This document shows, piece after piece, positions 55,201-64,000 of a stretch of 64,000 nt of DNA. Under the pieces are notes generated by a model. That model worked only from the letters and a program-made list of their open reading frames with translations, made no database searches and was not told the origin of the DNA. The stretch is from Heterobasidion occidentale (taxonomy: Eukaryota; Basidiomycota; Agaricomycetes; Russulales; Bondarzewiaceae): positions 1,178,001-1,242,000 of the forward strand of contig JBCAQO010000007.1 in the NCBI GenBank assembly GCA_039111635.1, in the 5' to 3' direction. The position numbers and the translations under genes are program-made. How positions within the stretch are numbered: position 1 is the stretch's first letter; every line of letters begins with the position of its first letter.

Positions 55201-56515
55201 ATCACCAACGAACGCCAACGATAACTCTTTTACAGGCCAAGCGGCCTCCGTACCGTACAAAAATGCTCCAATGACCTACAAGTCGCCTGTCGCTGGGCAT
55301 ATTGACAAGGTCATGATCTCAGATACAGAGAATGACCAGACCTTGATCAAGGTCTTGATCCGACAAACAAGGAGACCCGAGCTCGGCGACAAGTTTTCAT
55401 CGAGGCATGGTCAGAAGGGCGTTTGTGGGCTGATCGTGAATCAAGAGGACATGCCATTCAACGATCAGGGGATTGTTCCTGGTGAGCGCTTTCGTTTGAC
55501 GGGCACCGTGGCAATGAAATGATTACGCCATGGGACTAGATACCATCATGAACCCTCACGGTTTCCCTCACGGATGACAGTTGGTAAGATGATAGAACTG
55601 CTTGCAGGGAAGGTACGTCTCCTTCCGCAATTCGGTTTGATCATGTACGGACCTACGCACTGTGGGGCAGGCGGGTGTTCTAGCCGGAAAACTTCAATAT
55701 GGTACAGCGTTTGGAGGATCGAAGGTGCGCTCCACTCCGCCCTAGTTAGGTATGGGCCATCAAACAGATCTCGTCTTTCCGATAGGTGGAAGACATGTCA
55801 AGAATTCTTATCGATCACGGGTTAGCTACGCTGGGAAGGACATGCTTACCAGCGGTATCACCGGCGAGCCTATGGAAGCATATGTATACTTTGGACCGAT
55901 ATACTATCAGGTAAGCCTTTATGCATTACTTGCAAGGCCATGTGCTGATTGCCTGTCTAGAAACTCAGTAAGAGGACATTACTTGTCCTGTGCGGAAACT
56001 CGGCTGAATAATTTCAGAACACATGGTGATGGACAAGATGCATGCCCGAGCAAGGTACAGTCTCGACGTTCTCAGGGACATGGTCTGCATCCGATAACTA
56101 ATAATTTCCCAATCTAGAGGACCACGTGCAACGCTAACACGACAGCCTACCGAAGGTCGTTCCCGAGAGGGTGGTCTGCGCCTTGGCGAGATGGAGCGAG
56201 ACTGCCTTATCGGCTATGGCGCGACGCAATTGCTCCTCGAGCGCCTGATGATTTCATCCGACAAGTTCGAAGTCAATGCTTGCCAGGATTGTGGTCTGTT
56301 GGGATACAATGGCTGGTGCCCATTCTGCAAGAGCTCCAAGAAGATGGCGCAGCTCACTATCCCTTACGCTGCAAAACTCCTTTTCCAGGAGGTAAGTACG
56401 CTATGTTTGCTCCGCAATCAGTTGGATGGCTGTAGAGTGGTCTAACCGCTCTGCTCCCCTTTTCTAGCTAATGGCCATGAACGTTGTTCCACGTTTAGTT
56501 CTCGACGATGCTTGA
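52287..56515 (+). CDS. RPC2: RNA polymerase III second-largest subunit (RPC2)
   Basis: Second-largest catalytic-core subunit of nuclear RNA polymerase III, which makes tRNA and 5S rRNA. Starts [10 protein letters not shown]; then [127 protein letters not shown] (acidic active-site loop), [15 protein letters not shown] (hybrid-binding), and the C-terminal zinc site [16 protein letters not shown]. It ends [12 protein letters not shown] at TGA 56513-56515. [12 protein letters not shown] and the length point to Pol III rather than Pol II. About twelve introns. At least six one-base frame breaks (near 53388, 53838, 53865, 53914, 55565, 55822), plus one further shift near 53931, interrupt conserved motifs. 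Because the gene is essential, sequence error is the likeliest cause. Confidence 0.92.
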
Positions 56516-57782
56516 TGGGCGCAGGGAGTGTTTTGTTCTGCGTTTGTACTGTTTATTTATTTACATCCATGTTACGTTGCCGCAGTGTATTTCACAGCAA
56601 GGTGTATCCTATCAGACGGCTAGAAGTACGTGCCCTTTCGAAGTCGAAGCTACGGACACCTTGAAACGACATTGTGGGCAAGTGTAATTGAGACTTCCGT
56701 TGATGCGTCATCACAGAAGGGCCCGGTGAACTCTTAGCGATGCCATCTTCATGGAGACTCGCATGTTCCGTGCGAACGCATGGGTAAAGTACAGGAACGA
56801 CCACAGTCACGGACCAACGTCTATGGTGCGCAAGGTCTGCTATAATTACATCGCTTGAAAACCTATGCAGATACCCGACATACCGGGCAATATAGATCAT
56901 GCGCTTATTGAAGCTGCAATGTAGGCTCCGTGTCTGTATCCGAACACATTTAGAACGAAGTCACAAGGACCGCTTCAACACCATAGCGCCGTACAGCCTA
57001 CATATGGAGTTCCTGTCCCGGTACACCTAATAAGACCCGTGTCCTCTGGACGTACTCAAAGTTTTGTATTCCGGAGGTTGTGAGAACCGTTGAATGTAGA
57101 CGCTAAGCCGGTTCGGTATCTGGCCCGGCGGAAACATAGCTCTGTAACTTGTTCATGACGCATGCGGGACTATGCGGAAGAATATGGGCGTTATGTTCTT
57201 TTTCGGTAGCGCCATTGCTTCAGCTGAGAAACGACATGCCCAAGACAAAATGCGCGCTAACCAGTAGAAGGATGTCACTTAATCTTATACTGAATTACGT
57301 CCCATCTCATTGCTAGTGTCAACGGAAGTAAGAATGACAGGCGGTCTAACAGCCAAAAAAAAACATCGACGCTGCAGTGTGGAAACCGTGTGATTCTCCG
57401 GTTTGCTGATGCATGCCGAAAACGCTAGAGGCACCAAGACGTCTCATGATATTATTCTGAAATGATAATCGCTACTCCCTCAAATCTAATGCTCCGCTCA
57501 GCAAACTCCAACGGTGCTCTCAATCTGTAAAAGAATTTAGGGACGACTCACGCCAAAAGTTCTTAGTGGCTGAAACTATTTACTTATAAGTCGCGGAGTT
57601 TCACGGATATGGCGGGCCGTGTCGTTGCGTGGCCCCTCGTCTTCTTGCTCTCCGTCAACCATGAACTCACGAGGATCGGGGAGCTCAACTGCCTTGAGGC
57701 GACTTATGACTGAGTATAAGCAACTAACATCAGGAGGTACGCAGTGAGAATCGGGTGCAATAGTCACTGGCGACGACCACTA
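56516..57782. other. intergenic
   Basis: About 1.27 kb. A 63-codon minus ORF at 57576-57767 includes RLKAVELPDPREFMVDGEQ, which might be an orphan exon but has no partner. Nothing else recognised. Confidence 0.4.
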
Positions 57783-58911
57783 ATGTATCGTGGATTTGCT
57801 CATTTGATCACGAAATACAGGCTCTCCAGATGGCATGTTCACTGCTGGTGAGCTCAGGTTCTCATTCGACAGTGCCGGATCTCTGTCATGACAGAATTTA
57901 CCCTCTACCGTGCTTGATGCGTGTAGGCCCGATCTCCGAGTCCGACTTCTTCACCTGGGAGGCTTTGATCTGCGGGCCTAAGGACACGCCGTTTGTCCGC
58001 ACTATCACTTCTCCCCTTTGTATTACACTCCACGACGCTCAAAATGATTTTGAACTTCACACAGGAGGGCGGTGTGTTTGCGGCGAAATTGACTTTTGTG
58101 AGTCTGCACCAAGCAGTTCAAATGCTTCGGCAAGCTGACGTGTCTCTGCACGATCCATTCGTGAATACAAAGCCATCCGATTATCCTCTATCCCCATTCA
58201 AGATGAAGTTTGAGCCCCCACTCTTCCATCCGAACAGTGAGTTCATCAGCTGTTCAGACATGTACTCCAGCCTCACCTCCGGTCTACCGCTCCTCTGACT
58301 CCTCCGAAAATGACGCAATCTCTCATTGCGCACCTGCCAACAACTCATGGGTCTTCCTGAACCACGGCTCCCGTTCTCCCCTCATGCATATAATGCTCGA
58401 ATAACTAGTCTACTCCGATGGCAATGTCTGCATATCGATCCTTCACACACCAGGTGATGATCCGCTGATGTACGAGCAAGCTTCTGAGCGCTGGAGCCCC
58501 GTGCAAAGTGTCGAGAAAGTCATCCTCAGCGTCATTTCTATGCTTGCCGGTTCGTACATGCCTAGCAATATTGCCATATCTATCCTGTGAAATCGCATGA
58601 TTACGATTACGATCGCGATCAAACGCTGCGTGTTTCCCGTGACGTTTCTTCCATCTTCGCCTCCTCTTTTGACCCAACGCTTGATGACATCTTTTGTGAA
58701 AACAGAGCCGAATTTAGAGAGTGGTGCCAACATTGATTGTTGCAAGCTTTATCGTGATAACAAGGCGGTAAGTGGTCACCCTGCATCTTGTGTCTTACTC
58801 CACAGCGTTTCACTGATAATTCTTCATCTCCTTTGCCAAATGGGTCAATGGTCACGATAGGAATACGAAAGGATAATCCGGGAATCTATCAAGGAACAAC
58901 TTGGTTTGTAA
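57783..58911 (+). CDS. ubc7: ubiquitin-conjugating enzyme E2, Ubc7/UBE2G2 type
   Basis: E2 of ER-associated degradation, normally anchored through Cue1/gp78-type partners. Exons read [72 protein letters not shown], then [20 protein letters not shown] with the active Cys and the Ubc7-type acidic loop, [40 protein letters not shown] and [19 protein letters not shown] 58909-58911. The GDDP loop and [18 protein letters not shown] match UBE2G2. About seven introns, one at 57848-57926. The frame breaks near 57820-57826, between KYR and SPDG, so the first exon is the least certain part. Confidence 0.87.
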
Positions 58912-59608
58912 TAAAAGTAAAGAACGGCCTTTGCGCCACAAATAGCTATATCATCTTCATTGTAGTCAATAACCATCGCGAATCCGACTTCAAAGATCCA
59001 TTTGGCAACTTGACTGATACAAGGCCAACGCCCATGTCATCTACGTCTATCCAATGGTCATCGCTCCCTGCTCTTGAATCGTCGTTCAATTATATCGTAA
59101 TGAACAAACCTTCCATACAAAACGCAACGACAACTTCCTCCGGCATCACGCCACAGGTCCTTGCGAAGCGAGCTATGCATTTGCAGCGACGCCACCGGAC
59201 TATGTGCCTCCATTCAATCCGCTTTTCAAAGAGAGTCCAGATAACGAACGTGACCTCGCACATTATCCAGCTGATTGACTGAATCCGATACCGCTGTCGT
59301 CATACGAGTGCGGGTGTGCAGCTGATGCCCACGCGCGCGCCAATTCGCAAGATCGTCTGGTACAGCCATCCTTGAAGAAGATCTCATTACTAGCTAACCA
59401 ATGGTTCATTATCCCAAATTAGGTGTGGAGCGTCATTAGAAGAATACAGCTATACGAAACACTAACCAATCTCAAGTGTATGCTCCAGGGAAGTGAATGA
59501 ATAAATTAAACTGCTCGACCACCTATACATCCTCGAGGTGCCCCGTGTCTTTCATCTCATATCGTACTTAGGCAACAGTATATGCCGCGTCTGAAGATAG
59601 AGGTGGTT
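58912..59608. other. intergenic, convergent terminators
   Basis: About 0.7 kb between the Ubc7 and ALO1 stops. No supported gene. Confidence 0.5.
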
Positions 59609-61377
59609 TCAAGGGCGTTCTTTGAAGACGCGCTCGTCGAATCCTGCGCCCTTATGCCCGAAGATGTGGCGTGAAACGTACTCGTTCCGGAATAGACCCT
59701 CGGGGTCTACATCCTCGAGTAGACGACGGAAATCGTCAAAGCGTGGATAGAGTGCGCGTAGCCTGTCGGGCCGCAAATGATGAGCCTTTGCCCAGTGAGG
59801 TCGCCCACCATGCCGTATCACGATCGCCTCAAATCGGCGAAATAGTTGACGGTAAGGAACGTTGAATCCGTAAGGCCTGTATCGATTAGTGAGATTGACA
59901 CACAATACAGACTGAGAAAGACGCTTACTTATATTGTATGATCCCAATCCAGCACATGCGCTGACCGTAGCTCGGGCTCAACCAAACATCATCTGCTTCT
60001 GAGAAGCGCACTTCCAAGGGGCAATGCGGGCGCAAACCATTGGGGTCTGCAAACTCGTCCTCGAACCAGCCGCGCAGTTCGCGCAAACAGGCCTGCGTAT
60101 TTTCGTAAGGGAGCGCCCACTCTGTCGTGTGCTGTCGATACTGAAAGTATACATGTCAGGGAGCTGTCGCACAGGGCAAGAGATAAGGAAAGGGGCTAAG
60201 GACATTGAGCGCACCTTGCAGTCTAGATTGAATATGTTCAGACTATTGTCGACGGAGACGGTGCGGTTATTGACAAGCCAGGAAGTGAATCTCCCGATCC
60301 ATATATTAAGAGGAGGAATGAAGCGACCGAGGAAAAGAAGGAATTGGACGACATGGTAGCCAATCAATGAATGCCAAAGCCAGCTTCCCACAGGGCGTTT
60401 TGGCTGTGATAATGTCAACTCCCCGACACATCGACCAATATTGATCCAACTCACTTCGAGCGTTTTGTCCATGGTGCTCAATCGCATATCTCCAGCCTGC
60501 GGCCACCACCAGAGCGAACGTATTCAGCACTACTACCATCTCGTCAAGGTTGTCCACGATCGAGTCGAATTTGAAAGTTTCCTGAACCTCGCGCAAACGA
60601 AATGCTGGGGTTACTAGAAGTTGTACGTCGAGAATGAGGCCCGTGCTTCCAAGACCGCATAGGGAAGCAAGAAAAAGATCCGGCCGGTCGGAACGGGAGC
60701 ATCGCACTCTGGAACCATTAGCGAGCAGAAGGGTAAGTTGTTGTACATGGGTTGAAAGTATTTGGTGGGTAATGCCCGTGCCGTGGGTGGCCGTGGTGAC
60801 CATTCCGGCAAGAGTTTGTTCAGAGATGGAGCCGAGATTGATCATGGCGAGCCCATGGGCTTCGAGCCCCGCATGGAGGCGTTGGAGAGTGATTCCACCC
60901 TGGGCGCGCACAGAACGCTTCTCGGCATTGACCTTGTGGATAAATAAAATCAGTCTTCGTGCCTGACGATGAAGCAACTCCGCATCCCGGACATGTCTCC
61001 GATGAAGAGAGATATCGGAGCGACAAACATGTACAAACAAGATAAGCCTCTTCCGCGATGCTCACCTCGATGATGTTATTCAACTTGCCCATCCGTACCA
61101 TGTAACCACTCGTGCATGCGAGATCGCTTGGCGAGTGTCCAACACCCACCGCTCGCACTGTCTGGCCTTCCCTGCGTGCCAACTCGAGTATGAGCTCGCA
61201 CTGATACTCAGTCTCCGGTTCGAATACAGCAAGTGGTGTGCATCGAAAGGTTCGACCCCAGTTTTGGAAGACTGCTTCGGACGAAGACGGCGTGACGGTG
61301 ATAGGCCGAAGGAGGGCATAGATGTCCTCGAGGGGGATGTGAGACAATGAGCTTAGAGTGGGATCCATGGGGGGCAC
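59609..61377 (-). CDS. ALO1: D-arabinono-1,4-lactone oxidase
   Basis: Mitochondrial-membrane FAD enzyme making D-erythroascorbate. Exon 1 (61066-61377) gives FQNWGRTFRCTPLAVFEPET and VRAVGVGHSPSDLACTSGY, the FAD-binding HSPSD region. After a 133-nt intron: GGITLQRLHAGLEAHGLAM, GSISEQTLAGMVTTATHGTG, ASLCGLGSTGLILDVQLLVT. The C-terminal ALO domain includes SWLWHSLIGYHVVQFLLFLG (membrane-associated), ECALPYE-like sequence around TTEWALPYENTQAC, LEVRFSEADDVWLSPSYGQ, then YGFNVPYRQLFRRFE, HGGRPHWAKAHHL and DPEGLFRNEYV. MDPTLSS (61368) is an alternative start two codons inside the MPPMDP start. Two one-base losses near 60515-60535 break the VRSLWWWPQAGDMRLS segment. Five or so exons. Confidence 0.9.
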
Positions 61378-62447
61378 CGGAGGTGTTGCGGATTGATTTT
61401 AGGGAGCGGGCTTTATAAGTTTTTCTGGACTGTGATGTTGATGACATGAACGTGAAGCCGATCGATTTGTACGAGTCAGAGAAATATACCTGCAGATGCT
61501 CAACACGCATCGCCTTGAGTCTCTAACCGAGGTACTGGCGCGGGAAACAGCCGTGGGCCGAGGGAGCTGTTTGTTCTACCTGATGAAATCCATCTGCATA
61601 AGAAAAATTTGAGTTTTTCTTTCAGCGTCTGACGCGATCCGGCCACCCATGCGTGCCGGAACCAACGCCAGTACAGGGCTCGCTGATTCCCGTTCCGTTT
61701 TGGCCACGATACTCTCTTGACCCCGCATGTGCGATCATCCGTGCAAGAAGCCTGTCTAGCTGCATGGATCTTGGATGCAGACCTCTCCTGAGAGGTTCAC
61801 TGGCATTGACGTGCTACCGCGAAGGATATGCACCCGTGCTTACCACAGCTTACCACTAGACCTGGGCAAAAATGATCACCCCGGATAAGGAATTTCTATC
61901 CGCCAGTCTGAGACTTGTGACGCCACAGCGGCGGAGCGGATGCCCACATTTGAGTGAGTACCTGTCGCCATGACGGTGTGCAGGCTGTCCAACGGGAGGC
62001 TAGCGGCGTGGACTACTCGTGGACTCCGGACTCTGAGTTCAAGGACTTTGATTTTGCGCAATTGGACCCATCAGATAAGACGGTCTCCCAAGACACGTTA
62101 CACTTCACAAGTGGCAACACAACGATGCGAAATATTGGCACGAAGGACGTAAGAAGTAAATCTCAACCGCTTGCCAACATGAGTATTCGAGTGTTAACAG
62201 TTGCACACAAGCTGGCGTCAACACAGACGATGGAGATGATGGAGATGCAGGGAAAGAGCAGACGCCGCTGCGATGGCCGGACTGTGACCGGATTTAGCCG
62301 TTCTGGTCCGGAGATTGCCGCGGACCGCGCGGTAATGGCATCATCCGTTCGCTGAATCTCCATCGAGCACGATGAAGCAGACATCCATACGAAATGGTAT
62401 AAACTCAACCCTGGCCAGTCTATCTGACATGGCGAGAGATATTACAA
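61378..62447. other. intergenic
   Basis: About 1.07 kb. A plus-strand ORF at 61954-62355 includes a hydrophilic segment (SWTPDSEFKDFDFAQLDPSD) that could be an exon of an unrecognised gene, but no start, family match or splice partners support it. Confidence 0.4.
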
Positions 62448-64000
62448 CTAACGTCCACCGACAAAATCAAACGTGACCCGGCCCCACTCTTCTCCGTTGT
62501 ATAGGAGAATTCCTCGGACTTCGGCGCTGTCGAGTTCCAACCCCAGCTCAAAATCTGTCAAGAACGCGCCATACATAAACGAAGGTAAGCAATAGCCAAA
62601 GTTTGCACACGCCTACGACGTAGATCTACATGCGCTTACCCGTGTAAAACCCATTCGGCGTCGGCATGCTCGAGTTTTCCTGGGAAAGGCGTGTGAATAA
62701 TTTGCATCCAGAGTACGCCGAAAATAGCTACCTGAAAACTTGGCAGGGAGCCAATATCGACAGTCCATTTGCAAAGTTCCTCCGTCTCACCCTACAATGA
62801 TCGTGTGAGCATCCCCAGCTGTCTCCTAGGTCCGTCTATTACCTACCTCGTCCGTGTACCGCATAATCTTATCGCTGTCAGAAGTATAGAGCGTGGCCAC
62901 GAAGATGCGATCTGATTAGGCATTAGCACACTGCGTGTAGTGTGCCGAGGAACCCACAGACCTTGACTTGTTTGGGAAAACTTGCTGGGAGGCGCTCTCA
63001 GCTATGGAACGTGCCAGCGGATCGAGTAGCTTGACATACCAAAACTTTGTCCTGACTTTCTGCCTGTGCCACATATCTCAGTTTGGGCATCAGGGTGAAA
63101 TAGGAAGTTCGCTTACCCCTTTCTAAGTATTGCCCCTTTTGCAACGAGATACTGAAGTCTATATCGGGATTAGGATGGCCAAAGCCCCACAATGGTCGTC
63201 AAACTGTACCTATTCTCGCAGATAGGGACGCCCGCGTTGTTCTGACTAATGTAGGCCGGTCGCTTCATCAAATCCTCTGGATCCGCGGGAAGTTTGACCT
63301 GCGTGATGATCACAACATATACCCGTATAGTATCCGAATATCCACAAAAGAGCGTCCTTGCCCACCTTCATGATGTACGACCGCGGGGCTACAACGGAGG
63401 AGACCAGAGGCCTGCGAGCCAGACCATACTGCGCGGCGCCTCGTGCCGTAGCAGTATCAGCGTCAGAGGGCCGCGCCATGATCTTGACCCTGGATCCAAA
63501 GTGATCCTGTTCCACGGACAAGCCGGGTATGACATGCGAAGCCATACGGAGAGGGCGGCCGTAAGTATGACGCCACATCCGGCGCTAGCAATAGCCACGT
63601 ACATCTACTTGTTTGAATAGATATTCACTCCCTGAGAAGCCTCCCACGAGTAGGAGGGCATCTACACGCTGATCGATCTTCCTCATCTGCTCTTCAATTA
63701 AATCTAACACCTGTCATGTCCGAGAGGTTCACTTAGGATATGCTGTTGATCCAAACAAAGGGGTACTCGGCGGAATTTGAACGGACCTGATTTACGACAG
63801 GGTCAAAGACCTCGCGGCGGAGCAGGTTGCCTGGGATAGACAGTTCGCCGTTAATCAGACCTACGCTAGGGTCGTCAGGGTCCTCAACATTGAAGCATGT
63901 GAAGTTAAACATTTTATCTGTCACAAAGCCAGGTCAGGATATGAATGGATGACAGATCTGTTCAGGCGTACCATCATCACTTTCGCCCATATATGCAAGC
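62448..64000 (-). CDS. Hsp70-like (HSPA12-type) ATPase, 5' end beyond the window
   Basis: Partial gene; the N-terminal nucleotide-binding half lies past 64000. Visible: MFNFTCFNVEDPDDPSVGLI, VLDLIEEQMRKIDQRVDALL, the adenosine-loop-like LLLVGGFSGSEYLFKQ, then SRVKIMARPSDADTATARGA, AQYGLARRPLVSSVV and a beta-rich C-terminus ending DFELGLELDSAEVRG, EEWGRVTFDFVGGR (TAG 62448-62450). The VGGFSGSEYL and ARPSDADTATARGAA patterns are typical of the fungal HSPA12-like branch of the actin/Hsp70 superfamily, not of canonical chaperone Hsp70, which has VGGSTRIP. At least eight small introns. These proteins are numerous in Agaricomycetes and their roles are poorly known. Confidence 0.85.

Noticed and set aside
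52287..56515. Programmed frameshifting as explanation of RPC2 breaks
   Set aside because: Breaks are numerous and scattered, no slippery heptamer was seen, and other conserved genes show the same pattern, so sequence error is simpler.
1..64000. CRISPR arrays, prokaryotic operons, rRNA genes, intact transposons
   Set aside because: None seen: no spaced direct repeats, transposase or reverse-transcriptase motifs, or rRNA-like sequence were noticed by eye.

Overview
The window is nuclear DNA from a filamentous basidiomycete (Agaricomycetes; Polyporales-like is my inference). The signs are many 45-65 nt GT-AG introns, short exons, eukaryotic housekeeping genes on both strands and, decisively, a cluster of STE3-type pheromone receptors with CaaX-terminated pheromone precursors. 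That is the architecture of a pheromone/receptor ('B' or P/R) mating-type locus.

Layout. 0-24 kb: mating-type region with five STE3-like receptor genes, all on the minus strand (108-1523, 2405-4028, 5295-7259, 15127-16678, 18145-19548), and three pheromone precursor genes (17177-17335 +, 20258-20407 +, 23882-24013 -). A multi-span membrane protein gene (7999-9574 +) and a cytochrome P450 (10571-12712 +) split the receptors into a group of three and a group of two. An RG-rich conserved-looking gene (21999-22965 -) lies between pheromones 2 and 3. 25-47 kb: housekeeping and secretory genes: CNOT11, a TPS3/TSL1-like trehalose-synthase regulatory subunit, a GH16-type glucanase-like protein, a tandem dihydroneopterin aldolase, EMC1, a UBE2G1-type E2, a membrane-anchored GH76-like protein and the PAK kinase Cla4, a recurrent neighbour of Agaricomycete P/R loci. 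47-64 kb: mitoribosomal uS19m, a small single-pass membrane protein, an F-box/LRR protein, RNA polymerase III subunit RPC2, a Ubc7-type E2, D-arabinono-1,4-lactone oxidase and the C-terminal part of an Hsp70-like ATPase running off the right edge.

How the genes relate. The receptors would bind farnesylated peptides from the precursors of a partner, and Cla4 is a Cdc42/Rac effector of the polarity programme used in mating and hyphal growth. The other genes look like ordinary chromosomal neighbours. The five receptors share exon lengths and are clearly paralogs. Receptors 1 and 5 also share a 15-nt microexon and so appear to be the closest pair. Receptor 1 carries an in-frame TAG where a Trp is expected and two GC-AG introns, so it may be a dying paralog.

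Quality caveat. At least ten conserved genes contain apparent one-base losses, several in C or G runs, which restore a good family match when compensated. I read these mainly as homopolymer errors in a draft assembly. Exon boundaries given below were derived by hand from splice signals and reading-frame continuity.
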